Shown piece after piece: positions 23,912 through 32,122 of a DNA stretch of 64,000 nt. The translations under genes were made by a program, and so were the position numbers. The first letter of the stretch is position 1; every line of letters begins with the position of its first letter. Below the pieces are notes generated by a model that worked only from the letters and a program-made list of their open reading frames with translations, was not told where the DNA came from and ran no database searches. Origin of the DNA: Nocardioides sp. zg-1228 (GTDB taxonomy: Bacteria > Actinomycetota > Actinomycetes > Propionibacteriales > Nocardioidaceae); NCBI RefSeq assembly GCF_017086465.1, contig NZ_CP070961.1, positions 3,906,001 to 3,970,000 on the forward strand, in the 5' to 3' direction.

Positions 23912-26059
23912 ATGGCAGCCGACCTGATCACCCGGATCCCCCAGCGCGCCGCGCGCTGGAGCGCCGAGCACCCGTGGCGCGCGATCCTCACCTGGCTGGC
24001 GCTGGTGGCGGCGGCGACCAGCCTCGCCGTCCTCGTACCGACGCACGAGGCGGAGCCGGCCGACTACCGCATGGGCGAGTCGGGTCGCGCGGACGCGATG
24101 GCCGAGCGGGCGGGACTGGCCGCACCCGAGTCCGAGGTCGTCCTCATCAGCGGCGATCCGGCCCGGGTGCCGGAGGGGGCTCGCGACCTCGCCCAGCAGA
24201 TGGCCCGCGCCGAGGGGGTCAGCGACGTCGCTCCGCCGGTGTGGGACGACGACCGCTCCGCGATGCTGGTGTCGGCCTCGCTGGCCGAGGGCGTCGACGA
24301 CGCCGGCCCGCTCCAGGAGGTGACGGACGCCGTCGCCGCCGCGCACCCCGACCTGACGCTGCGCCAGACCGGCGGACCGAGCCTCGACGAGGCGATCAAC
24401 GACCAGGTCGCCGACGACCTCGCCTCGGCCGAGGGGATCAGCATCCCGGTGACGCTCGTGCTGATGCTGCTGGCCTTCGGAGCCCTGATCGCCGCCGGCA
24501 TCCCGGTGCTGCTGGCCCTGGGCAGCGTGACGGCGACGATGGGCATCTCAGCGGCGGTGTCCCACCTCGTGCCGGCGGAGCCGACCGTCGGCTCGATGAT
24601 CGTGCTGATCGGCATGGCCGTCGGCGTCGACTACTCGCTGTTCTACCTCAAGCGCGAGCGTGAGGAGCGGGCTCGCGGGCGCAGCACGCTCGACGCGGTC
24701 GAGATCGCGGCACAGACCTCCGGACACTCGATCCTCGTCTCCGGCTTCGCCGTGGCGGCGGCCATGTCGGGACTCTTCCTCGTCGGCTTCGTCACCTTCA
24801 CCTCGCTCGCGCTCGGCGCGATCATCGTCGTCGTGGTCGCGGTCGTCGGCTCGATCACCGTGCTGCCCGCGCTGCTGGTCAAGCTCGGCCGGTGGGTCGA
24901 CCGGCCCCGCGTGCCGCTGCTGTGGCGCCTCAACCGCCGCATCGGCGCCGGCGGGATCAGTCGCCGCATCCTGGCCCCGGTCGTACGCCGACCCGCGCTC
25001 GCGCTCGGCGGGTCGCTCGCGGTGTGCGCCGCCCTCGCCCTGCCGGCGCTCGGCATGACGATGCACGCCGCCACCCTGGAGACGCTGCCGGGCGAGATCG
25101 CGGCGGTGCAGACCATGCGCGACGTGGCAGCGGACTTCCCCGGCGAGGGCACCACCGTGACGGTGCTGGCCGATGGCCCGGGGTCGGCGACGGCCCTGGG
25201 CGAGCTGGCGTCCACCGCGACCGGAGCCGGCGCGTTCAGCGAGGTGCCCGGCGGGCTGGCCACCTCCGACGAGGGCGACACCTCGTCCCTCACCCTGGCG
25301 CTGCCGTGGCCCGACTCCGACGAGCGGACCACAGAGGCCATCACCGACCTGCGCGAGAAGATCGCACCCGCGGCGCTCGACGCCGACGGCCTGGAGTGGG
25401 CGGTGGGCGGGGACGCGGCGTCCAACCTCGACTTCGACGAGCACCTCACCACGTGGATGCCTGTGGTGATCGGGTTCGTCCTGCTGCTGACGCTGGTGAT
25501 GATGGGGGTCGCCTTCCGCAGCGTGCCGCTGGCGCTGGTCTCGACCGCGCTCAACCTGGTCTCGGTCGGCGTGGCCTTCGGCGTGCTGACCCTGGTGTTC
25601 CAGCACGGCTGGCTGGAGGGGGCGCTCGGCTTCACCAGCCCGGGCTTCGTGATCGACTGGATCCCGCTGTTCGTGCTCGTCGTGCTGGTCGGGCTGTCGA
25701 TGGACTACCACGTGTTCGTCACCGGGCGGATCCGCGAGCTGGTGGGGCGCGGGCTGCCGACCCGGCTGGCCGTCGAGCAGGGCATCCGCGACAGCGCGTC
25801 CGTCGTCACCAGCGCCGCAGCGGTGATGGTCTCGGTGTTCGCCATCTTCGCGACGCTGAGCATGCTCGAGATGAAGATGATGGGGGTCGCGCTGGCGGTG
25901 GCGATCCTGCTCGACGCGACCCTGATCCGGCTGGTGATGCTGCCCGCCGCCCTGGTGCTGCTCGGCGATCGCGTCTGGTGGCCGCGTCGCCCCGCCCGGC
26001 CGACCGGCGACCTCGTCGCGGGGCCCGAGTCCGAGCCCGAGCTCACCCCCGCTGCGTGA
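23912..26059 (+). CDS. MMPL-family transporter
   Basis: A 715-residue RND-superfamily MMPL protein. It has the family layout: one N-terminal helix, a ~150-residue extracytoplasmic domain, a five-helix block with MIVLIGMAVGVDYSLFYLKR (the conserved Asp-Tyr of helix 4), a second extracytoplasmic domain and a matching C-terminal block with VGLSMDYHVFVTGRIREL. Members export lipids, siderophores or drugs using the proton gradient. The ATG at 23912 has GGAG 7-8 bp upstream. It diverges from a NarL-type two-component operon, a common arrangement for inducible efflux, and is followed by a strong hairpin. Confidence 0.93.
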   Translation: MAADLITRIPQRAARWSAEHPWRAILTWLALVAAATSLAVLVPTHEAEPADYRMGESGRADAMAERAGLAAPESEVVLISGDPARVPEGARDLAQQMARAEGVSDVAPPVWDDDRSAMLVSASLAEGVDDAGPLQEVTDAVAAAHPDLTLRQTGGPSLDEAINDQVADDLASAEGISIPVTLVLMLLAFGALIAAGIPVLLALGSVTATMGISAAVSHLVPAEPTVGSMIVLIGMAVGVDYSLFYLKREREERARGRSTLDAVEIAAQTSGHSILVSGFAVAAAMSGLFLVGFVTFTSLALGAIIVVVVAVVGSITVLPALLVKLGRWVDRPRVPLLWRLNRRIGAGGISRRILAPVVRRPALALGGSLAVCAALALPALGMTMHAATLETLPGEIAAVQTMRDVAADFPGEGTTVTVLADGPGSATALGELASTATGAGAFSEVPGGLATSDEGDTSSLTLALPWPDSDERTTEAITDLREKIAPAALDADGLEWAVGGDAASNLDFDEHLTTWMPVVIGFVLLLTLVMMGVAFRSVPLALVSTALNLVSVGVAFGVLTLVFQHGWLEGALGFTSPGFVIDWIPLFVLVVLVGLSMDYHVFVTGRIRELVGRGLPTRLAVEQGIRDSASVVTSAAAVMVSVFAIFATLSMLEMKMMGVALAVAILLDATLIRLVMLPAALVLLGDRVWWPRRPARPTGDLVAGPESEPELTPAA

Positions 26060-26076
26060 CGGCGTCCCCCCGAGGT

Positions 26077-26109
26077 GCCGGGTCGGCGCCCACCCGCTGC
26101 CGACCCGGC
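26077..26109 (+). terminator. Hairpin terminator after MMPL gene
   Basis: A perfect 11-bp stem GCCGGGTCGGC (26077-26087) and GCCGACCCGGC (26099-26109) with an 11-nt loop, beginning 17 bp after the MMPL stop. Confidence 0.65.
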
Positions 26110-26156
26110 GCGTCGCGGCCTCCCGTCCGGCCGGTCCGGCTGGTTGACTGCGCGGC

Positions 26157-26792
26157 ATGAGCCTCGAGACCGCCGAGCAGTTCCACGCCCGCGTCGCCGC
26201 GGCCACCGACGCCGAGGGCAGGCTTCCGGTCGCCATCGAGGCGATGCCGGGGTGGGACGTCTTCCCGTTCGAGCTCGACGGGCTGCGGATCAAGCCGCTC
26301 GAGGCGCTGCAGGACGCCGAGCCGCCGCGGGACGGCGAGGACCCGGCCGACTGCTCCTGCCGTCAGCCGATGCCGCCCGAGCGCGCCGCGCTGGTGGCGT
26401 GGCGCAACGAGCGCTGGCTGCTCGTCACCCTCGACATGAGGCTGCCGGTCTCCTTCATCCTGCGCCCGGTCGAGCACCACGACGTCGCCGACCTGCCCGA
26501 CGAGCTGGCCGCCGAGATGGGCGTGCTGATGGCCCGGATCACCGCCGCGGTCGAGGAGCTGCCGAGCGTGGGTCGCTGCCACATCGGTCGCTACGGCGAC
26601 GGCGGCGCGCACGCCCACCCCTTCTTCTTCGGCCGCCCGGCCCGGATGGCGCAGCTGCGCGGGTCGTGCCTGCTCGACTGGGAGGAGAACCTCCCGGAGG
26701 TCCCCGAGGACGTACGCCTCGCCAACGCCGCTCACGTCGGGCGGCGGCTGGTCGAGCGCCTGGGCGGCGACGGGCCGGCGTGGGAGCGGTGA
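26157..26792 (+). CDS. HIT-like hypothetical protein
   Basis: A 211-residue protein. Around residues 141-160 it reads CHIGRYGDGGAHAHPFFFGRP, which resembles the C-terminal strand and loop of HIT-superfamily nucleotide hydrolases or transferases, but the classical HxHxHxx triad is only partly present. Upstream, WRNERWLLVTLDMRLPVSFILRPVEHHD also fits a HIT-like strand order. A cysteine pair in DCSCRQP near residue 63 could bind metal. Function is not known. It stands alone after the MMPL terminator; the last base pairs nearly meet the convergent membrane-protein gene. The ATG at 26157 may be leaderless. Confidence 0.65.
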   Translation: MSLETAEQFHARVAAATDAEGRLPVAIEAMPGWDVFPFELDGLRIKPLEALQDAEPPRDGEDPADCSCRQPMPPERAALVAWRNERWLLVTLDMRLPVSFILRPVEHHDVADLPDELAAEMGVLMARITAAVEELPSVGRCHIGRYGDGGAHAHPFFFGRPARMAQLRGSCLLDWEENLPEVPEDVRLANAAHVGRRLVERLGGDGPAWER

Positions 26793-26799
26793 GGAGCGC

Positions 26800-27405
26800 T
26801 CAGCCCGAGCGCGCCCGGGCCGCGTCCCAGCGCCGCCGGCACTCGCGGACGTCCTCGCCGTAGACCGCGACCAGCCCGGGCGGCACGCCGCGGGGGTGGG
26901 CGGCCAGGAAGTCCTCCAACGCGGCGTAGGACTCGAGGAACGCCGCGGTGTCGGGGTCGGCGACGTCGGTCGCGGCCGCCGGGGCGAGCGACGCGAGCGG
27001 GTCGGTGAGCGCGCGGGTCCACTCCTCGCGGATCGCCTCGTGCCGCTCGCGCGAGACCGCGAGCAGCCCGGCCAGCGACCGGTCGCGGGTGACGCCGTCG
27101 CGCTCGCTGTCGGCGTACGACGACTCGAGCCGGCCGACGTCGCGGCGGGCCCGCTCGCGCAGCAGCCACAGCCCGCCGAAGCCCAGCGCGTCGAGCCCCA
27201 GCAGGGCCGGCACCGCGACCGCGGTCACGTCGAGCTGCCAGACGAGCGGGAGGAGGAACACCGCCTGCAGCACCAGCAGCACGAGGGCGACGCCGGTGAC
27301 CGGGTAGTCCGCGCGGACCCGCAGCCGGTCGGCGCGCACGGTGCCGGCGTGGACGCGAGGCACCGCGGGCTCGGCGCGCCACGGGACGAGCTCGGTCTCG
27401 GGCAC
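26800..27405 (-). CDS. Hypothetical protein with two membrane segments
   Basis: A protein of about 201 residues starting at the GTG at 27405, which follows GAGGGAG; a -10-like TAGGGT lies further upstream on the minus strand. Residues ~35-85 form two hydrophobic helices (GVALVLLVLQAVFLLPLVW and ALLGLDALGFGGLWLL), and the rest is a soluble, Arg/Glu-rich alpha-helical C-terminal domain that would lie in the cytoplasm. I do not recognise the family. It is convergent with the HIT-like gene and divergent from the methylenetetrahydrofolate-reductase-like gene. Confidence 0.65.
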   Translation of the reverse strand: MPETELVPWRAEPAVPRVHAGTVRADRLRVRADYPVTGVALVLLVLQAVFLLPLVWQLDVTAVAVPALLGLDALGFGGLWLLRERARRDVGRLESSYADSERDGVTRDRSLAGLLAVSRERHEAIREEWTRALTDPLASLAPAAATDVADPDTAAFLESYAALEDFLAAHPRGVPPGLVAVYGEDVRECRRRWDAARARSG

Positions 27406-27539
27406 AGGGCTCCCTCGGTGGTGGGACGGCTCCGCACACCCTAGGAGCACGGTCGAGACGCGGCCGACCCGAGCGCGGGCCCGGCCGTCCGCAGCCCTCG
27501 CATTCGGAGGTGGGGCGCCGCCACCGCTACCGTGGCGGC

Positions 27540-28460
27540 GTGGAGATCACCACGCGCATCGGCGCCGGCCACGGTGACTTCATCCTCTTCGCGATCACCC
27601 CGCCGCGGCGGTCGACGCCCGCCGAGCGGCTCCCGGAGATCGCGCGCGCCACCATGGAGCGCCTCGACCACCTCGACCTCGACGGGCTGGTCCTCTACGA
27701 CATCGACGACGAGCGGTCGCGCAACCCCGCGGAGCGCCCGTTCCCCTTCAGCCCGACCGTCGACCCGTCCGACTACCGCTCCGAGCACCTCGGGGGCTGG
27801 CGGACTCCGACGATCGTCTACCGCGCGGTCGGCAAGTACCAGCGCGACGAGCTGCAGACCTGGCTCAGCGCGCAGGATCCCCGCCGGACGTTGACCGTGC
27901 TGGTCGGTGCCGCCTCCAGCGGCCTGGCCGCGCCGGTGTCCCTCGCCGACGCCCAGGCGCTGCGGACCGAGCTCAACCCCGACCTGCTGTGCGGAGGGGT
28001 GGCGATCCCCGAGCGGCACAGCCGACGCCACAACGAGCACCTGCGCCTGATCGCCAAGCAGGAGGCCGGCTGCCGGTTCTTCGTGTCCCAGGTCGTCTAC
28101 GACCTCAACGCCGCCAAGAACCTCGTCTCCGACTACCGCTACGAGTGCGCGGCCCGTGGCCTGGCTCCGGTCCCGATGGTGTTCACGTTCTCCGTGTGCG
28201 GCTCGATGAAGACCCTTGAGTTCCTCCGCTGGCTCGGCGTCGACGTCCCCCGGTGGATCGAGAACGACCTGCGGCACTCGACCGACCCGTTGGCCGCCTC
28301 GCTCGCCCAGGCGCAGGCGACGGCCGTCGAGCTCATCGACTTCTGCCGCCGCCTCGAGGTGCCCATCGGCGTCAACGTGGAGAGCGTCTCCATCCGACGT
28401 GACGAGATCGCGGCGTCGGTCGACCTCGCCGCCCGGCTGGCGGCCCACCTGCGGGCCTAG
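27540..28460 (+). CDS. Methylenetetrahydrofolate reductase-like protein
   Basis: A 306-residue TIM-barrel protein with features of the MetF family: N-terminal FILFAITPPRRSTP, the motif DGLVLYDIDDERSR, central VGAASSG and AKQEAGCRFFVSQVVYD, the last being the conserved flavin/folate-site segment of methylenetetrahydrofolate reductases. True MetF would reduce 5,10-methylene-THF to 5-methyl-THF with NAD(P)H and FAD for methionine synthesis. Here several segments differ from classical MetF, so a related actinobacterial paralogue is more likely and no symbol is given. GTG at 27540 lies 6 bp after TACCGT (27528-27533), arguing for a leaderless start; an upstream GTG at 27510 is possible. Confidence 0.72.
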   Translation: MEITTRIGAGHGDFILFAITPPRRSTPAERLPEIARATMERLDHLDLDGLVLYDIDDERSRNPAERPFPFSPTVDPSDYRSEHLGGWRTPTIVYRAVGKYQRDELQTWLSAQDPRRTLTVLVGAASSGLAAPVSLADAQALRTELNPDLLCGGVAIPERHSRRHNEHLRLIAKQEAGCRFFVSQVVYDLNAAKNLVSDYRYECAARGLAPVPMVFTFSVCGSMKTLEFLRWLGVDVPRWIENDLRHSTDPLAASLAQAQATAVELIDFCRRLEVPIGVNVESVSIRRDEIAASVDLAARLAAHLRA

Positions 28461-28495
28461 CGGTCCTCGCGGTGCACCGGGTGCTCGTGGTCGTC

Positions 28496-28864
28496 TCAGT
28501 GCTCGCGGTCGTCCCGGTGCTCGTGGCCGGCGTGCCGGCCGTAGTGCGCGGCGTGGCGGCCCCGGGCGTGCTCGTCCCAGGTGTCGTCGTCGTAGTCGGG
28601 CGCGGCCTTCACCTGCTCCTTGCCGACGTTGACGATGATCCGCCTGCCGTCGTGGTCGATGCCCACGACGGTGCCGGCCGGGATCAGCCGCTGCTTGCCG
28701 AAGATCCAGAAGCCCGTGTCGACCACGAGCCAGGAGCCGTCGGTCTCGGCGGTGGCCCGGTCGACCTTGCCGATCGGGCCGTCCTCGCCCTCGACGTCGT
28801 AGCCGACGAGGTCGCGGTCGTGCGCCCACTCGCTGTCGCGGTAGCTCCAGACGGTGTCGCTCAT
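28496..28864 (-). CDS. PRC-barrel domain protein
   Basis: A 122-residue protein with one PRC-barrel domain: the strands around DLVGYDVEGEDGPIGKVDRA, WLVVDTGFWIFGKQRLIP and AGTVVGIDHDGRRI match the fold found in photosystem H subunits and RimM, and common as stress-related single-domain proteins in actinobacteria. The C-terminal ~30 residues are rich in His, Asp and Arg (GHEHRDDREH) and probably disordered or metal-binding. The ATG at 28864 follows GGGAGG. It is convergent with the methylenetetrahydrofolate-reductase-like gene. The 245 bp upstream, to 29109, show no gene. Confidence 0.85.
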   Translation of the reverse strand: MSDTVWSYRDSEWAHDRDLVGYDVEGEDGPIGKVDRATAETDGSWLVVDTGFWIFGKQRLIPAGTVVGIDHDGRRIIVNVGKEQVKAAPDYDDDTWDEHARGRHAAHYGRHAGHEHRDDREH

Positions 28865-29109
28865 GTGTCCTCCCGAGGGGTCTGGTCGGTGGTGCCGGCT
28901 CGTCACACGCGTACGCCCCCGGGGAGCCGGATCCGGCGTCCCGGCGCGATCGTGGAAGATCCACGTCACCCAGTGGCTCGGATCCTCCCCGATCCCGTCG
29001 GAGTCCCCGCTCAGGCGGGGACTTCGACACGGGCGGTCCGCACCCACCGACACAACCACCGCCCGACGGCGGAGAGCACACCCGTGGGGCGGTGTCCCGG
29101 TCCGGGCCG

Positions 29110-29772
29110 TCAGTCGGTGCCGGTGTGGCCCCGCAGCAGGTCGCCGAACGGCGTCACGTCGGCCTCCACCTGCGTGCCGGACGTACGCCGCGGGCGGGCG
29201 GCGAGGTCGGGGGCGAACCCGCCGACGGCGTAGCCGCCCTGGCCCAGCACCAGCGCGGCCAGCTCGGCGGCCGCGCGGGTGATGCGGTCGGAGAGACCGT
29301 GGCTGCCGAAGTCCTCGGTGGCGGCGAAGACGCCGGTGGGGACGACCACCGCGCGGAGATAGGCGAAGAGCGGGCGCATCGCGTGGTCGAGCACCAGCGA
29401 GTGCCGCGAGCTGCCGGCGGCCGCGGCGATGAGCACCGGCGTGCCCACCAGCGCATCCTTGTCGAGGGCGTCGAAGAACATCTTGAACAGCCCGCTGTAG
29501 CTGCCGTTGAAGACCGGCGTCACCACGATGAGGCCGTCGGCGGACGCCACCAGCTCGCGCAGCTCGGTGAGCCGCGGGGTGGGGATGCCGCCGGTGACCA
29601 TGAACGTCGCCAGCTCGCCCGCGACCTCGCGCACCTCGATGAACTCGGTCTCGGCGGCCTCGCCGCGCGCGGTGACCTGCGCGAGGGTCGCCTCGGCGAG
29701 CTGGTCGGCCAGCAGCCGGGTCGACGACGGCACCGTCACCCCGGCCGTGACGACGACGATGCGTCGGCTCAT
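29110..29772 (-). CDS. NADPH-dependent FMN reductase (CE1759 type)
   Basis: A 220-residue flavodoxin-fold reductase. It starts RRIVVVTAGVTVPSSTRLLA, giving the phosphate-binding loop, and has the flavin-contacting segments TPVFNGSYSGLFKMFFDAL and AAAAGSSRHSLVLDHAMRPL. It overlaps the upstream monooxygenase gene by four bases (ATGA), forming the two-component set in which this enzyme supplies reduced FMN to the luciferase-like partner. This pair is conserved in Corynebacterium and relatives (CE1758/CE1759); its substrate is unknown. Confidence 0.92.
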   Translation of the reverse strand: MSRRIVVVTAGVTVPSSTRLLADQLAEATLAQVTARGEAAETEFIEVREVAGELATFMVTGGIPTPRLTELRELVASADGLIVVTPVFNGSYSGLFKMFFDALDKDALVGTPVLIAAAAGSSRHSLVLDHAMRPLFAYLRAVVVPTGVFAATEDFGSHGLSDRITRAAAELAALVLGQGGYAVGGFAPDLAARPRRTSGTQVEADVTPFGDLLRGHTGTD

Positions 29773-30917
29773 GCGTCGACCTGCGCGGCCTGCTGCGCCT
29801 CGATGCGGGCCCGGGCGGGCTCGACGAGGTGGTGGGGGGCCTCGGGACCGGCCGTCACGAGCGAGCTGTGGGTGGGCGGGTCGCTGGGCACGTGGGCGGG
29901 ACGGCGCCGCTCGAACTCGGCGCGCAGCACCGGCACGACCTCGGTGCCGAGCATCTCGATCTGCTCGAGGACCAGCGAGGTGGGCAGACCGGCGTGGTCC
30001 ATCAGGAAGAGCTGGCGCTGGTAGTCGCCGGCGTAGTCGGCGAAGCCGAGCGTGCGCTCGATGACCTGCTCGGGGGTGCCGACGGTCAGCGGGGTCATCT
30101 CGGAGAAGTCCTCCAGCGACGGGCCGTGGCCGTAGACCGGGGCGTTGTCGAAGTGGGGCCGGAACACCCGCTTGGCCTCGGCCTCGGTCGAGGCCATGAA
30201 CGCCTGGCCGCCGAGCCCGACGTAGGCCTGGTCGGCGGAGCCGTGGCCGTAGTGCTCGAAGCGGCGGCGGTAGAGCCTCACCATCTGCTCGGTGTGCTCC
30301 TTGTTCCAGAAGATGTGGTTGTGGAAGAAGCCGTCACCGTAGTAGGCCGCCTGCTCGGCGATCTCGGTGCTCCGGATCGAGCCGTGCCAGACGAACGGCG
30401 GCGTGCCGTCGAGCGGAGCCGGCGTCGAGGTGTAGCCCTGCAACGGGGTGCGGAACTGGCCCTGCCAGTTGACGACGGGCTCGCGCCACAGCGTGCGGAG
30501 CAGGTGGTAGTTCTCGACCGCGAGCTTGATGCCGTCGCGGATGTCCTTGCCGAACCAGGGGTAGACCGGCCCGGTGTTGCCGCGGCCCATCATCAGGTCG
30601 ACGCGACCGCCGGAGAGGTGCTGGAGGAACGCGTAGTCCTCGGCGATCTTCACCGGGTCGTTCGTGGTGATGAGCGTGGTGCTCGTCGAGAGCAGGAGCC
30701 GCTCGGTCTGCGCCGCGATGAAGCCGAGGTGCGTGGTCGGCGACGACACGACGAACGGCGGGTTGTGGTGCTCGCCAGTCGCGAAGACGTCGAGTCCGAC
30801 CTCCTCGGCCTTGAGGGCGTACTGCGTCATCGCTGCGATGCGCTCGGCCTCGGACGGGGTGCGTCCGGTGGTCGGGTCCGTGGTGACGTCGCCGACGCTG
30901 AAGATGCCGAACTGCAT
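29769..30917 (-). CDS. LLM-class flavin-dependent monooxygenase (CE1758 type)
   Basis: A 382-residue luciferase-like monooxygenase with the TIM-barrel landmarks of the class: MQFGIFSVGDVTTDPTTGRT, AEEVGLDVFATGEHHNPPFV, LSGGRVDLMMGRGNTGPVYPW and YAGDYQRQLFLMDHAG. Together with the FMN reductase just downstream (four-base overlap) it forms a two-component monooxygenase that would use FMNH2 and oxygen on an unknown organic substrate. Expression is probably controlled through the palindrome 27 bp upstream. The start ATG at 30917 follows GGAGGA. Confidence 0.92.
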   Translation of the reverse strand: MQFGIFSVGDVTTDPTTGRTPSEAERIAAMTQYALKAEEVGLDVFATGEHHNPPFVVSSPTTHLGFIAAQTERLLLSTSTTLITTNDPVKIAEDYAFLQHLSGGRVDLMMGRGNTGPVYPWFGKDIRDGIKLAVENYHLLRTLWREPVVNWQGQFRTPLQGYTSTPAPLDGTPPFVWHGSIRSTEIAEQAAYYGDGFFHNHIFWNKEHTEQMVRLYRRRFEHYGHGSADQAYVGLGGQAFMASTEAEAKRVFRPHFDNAPVYGHGPSLEDFSEMTPLTVGTPEQVIERTLGFADYAGDYQRQLFLMDHAGLPTSLVLEQIEMLGTEVVPVLRAEFERRRPAHVPSDPPTHSSLVTAGPEAPHHLVEPARARIEAQQAAQVDA

Positions 30918-30943
30918 GGTGTCCTCCGGACATGGGAACGGCT

Positions 30944-30969
30944 GGTTGAAGGTTGTATCACCTCCAACC
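30944..30969. promoter_or_regulatory. Imperfect 26-bp palindrome before LLM operon
   Basis: A 26-bp imperfect palindrome starting GGTTGAAGGTTG and ending CACCTCCAACC, with about 20 of 26 symmetric positions. It lies 27 bp upstream of the monooxygenase ATG and shares a 12/14 match with the site in front of the YceI gene at 6952-6965. A MarR-type repressor is a reasonable guess. Confidence 0.5.
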
Positions 30970-31001
30970 GGGCTGCCGTCCCCAGTATTCCGAGGAACCG
31001 G

Positions 31002-31544
31002 TCAGGACGCGGCGGTGGGCGGGGTGTGGGCGTACAGGTCACGGAGCAGGGCGATCTCGGCTCCGTGGTGGATGACCTCGCGGTTGATGTGCAAGATCAG
31101 CGTCGCCATCGGTGCGGCCGCCCACGGCCCCTCGGCCGGCCCGACGGGCGTGTCGAGATCGGCGTCGGCCAGGCCGTGCACCCCGTCGCGCCAGAGCCGG
31201 TAGGCGTCGTCGAGCTGCCGCAGCGCGGTGTCGGCGTCGGCGGCGTAGTCCCACGACTCGTAGTCGGCCGGCGGACCGCCGAAGTGGGAGTGCGCCCGCG
31301 TCGCCAGGACGCCGACGATCACGTGGGCCATCCGCCAGGCGATCGTCGTCAGCGGCTCGGGCTGCGGGGGCGGATCGGCGAAGTCGGGGACCATGCGTGT
31401 GCCGTGCCTGCGGATCGTCCAGCAGCCGGGCACCGGCTCGAAGAAGTACTCGTCGTCGGTGAGCCCGTCGAACCGGGGACGCAGCTGGGCCGTCCAGTGC
31501 CAGTCGAGCTGCTCAGCCAGCTGGGTGATGCGGGAGTTCGTCAT
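31002..31544 (-). CDS. DinB-family four-helix protein
   Basis: A 180-residue DinB/YfiT-fold protein (DUF664/DinB_2 type), with helices carrying WRMAHVIVGVLATRAHSH and a final ILHINREVIHHGAEIALLRDL. The conserved histidines (H in WRMAH, H in the NREVIHHGAEI segment) are the usual metal ligands of the fold, which hosts thiol-dependent transferases such as bacillithiol or mycothiol S-transferases. Its exact reaction is unknown. The ATG at 31544 is preferred because GGGGAGG lies 9 bp upstream, while the in-frame GTG six bases earlier would be too close. A perfect palindrome lies 20 bp upstream. Confidence 0.82.
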   Translation of the reverse strand: MTNSRITQLAEQLDWHWTAQLRPRFDGLTDDEYFFEPVPGCWTIRRHGTRMVPDFADPPPQPEPLTTIAWRMAHVIVGVLATRAHSHFGGPPADYESWDYAADADTALRQLDDAYRLWRDGVHGLADADLDTPVGPAEGPWAAAPMATLILHINREVIHHGAEIALLRDLYAHTPPTAAS

Positions 31545-31563
31545 GGGCACCAGCCTCCCCGCA

Positions 31564-31588
31564 CTTCAGGACAGGTGGTGTCCTGAAG
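31564..31588. promoter_or_regulatory. Perfect palindromic operator upstream of DinB-like gene
   Basis: Arms CTTCAGGACA (31564-31573) and TGTCCTGAAG (31579-31588) are exact inverted copies around GGTGG. The site lies 20 bp from the DinB-like start and 148 bp from the TPR gene, as expected for a dimeric repressor or activator. The cognate regulator is not identified. Confidence 0.6.
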
Positions 31589-31735
31589 CGCCCCTTTCGT
31601 GTCGCCCGCTGACGTCCGCGCCTCGACCTGCGGAATCGCCGGGCGGGATGGCGCGTTGCACCGGTCCCCGGGTGCACGCTCGGAGGACGGCACCCGGTGA
31701 CGACACCCGGGTCGAGCGCCGCGAGAGGAGCGACG

Positions 31736-32122
31736 ATGACCGACTTCACCCCGTTCGAGGACCTGCTCCGCGGGCACGCCGGCCTGCTCGAGGACAGCAC
31801 CCACGACCGCTGGCTGCGTGCCCAGGCGCTCTTCGAGGAGCGCGCCTACCGCGAGACGGCGGTCCTGCTGACCGAGCTGCTCGACGACCCCGGCGAGGTG
31901 CGGCACGAGCTGACCGACGTACGCCTGCTGCTGGCGCGTGCGCTGTTCCACTCCGCGCAGCTCGAGGGCACGATCCGGGTCGCGACCGAGCTGCTCGAGC
32001 ACGACCCCAACGAGCCCTACGCCCACCTGCTGCTCGGGCGGGCCCTGCAGCGCCAGGGACGGCGCCAGGAGGCCCAGCCGCACCTGCGCCTGGCCGAGCT
32101 GCTGGGCGGCTACCGGAGCTGA
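31736..32122 (+). CDS. Small TPR-type protein
   Basis: A 128-residue all-helical protein with tetratricopeptide character: successive segments ALFEERAYRETAVLLTELL, LLLARALFHSAQLEGTIRVA and YAHLLLGRALQRQGRRQEAQ have the paired-helix pattern and conserved small residues of TPRs. It likely mediates protein contacts. The ATG at 31736 follows GAGAGGAG. Its last 13 bases overlap, in antisense, the 3' end of the LuxR-type regulator on the other strand. Confidence 0.8.
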   Translation: MTDFTPFEDLLRGHAGLLEDSTHDRWLRAQALFEERAYRETAVLLTELLDDPGEVRHELTDVRLLLARALFHSAQLEGTIRVATELLEHDPNEPYAHLLLGRALQRQGRRQEAQPHLRLAELLGGYRS

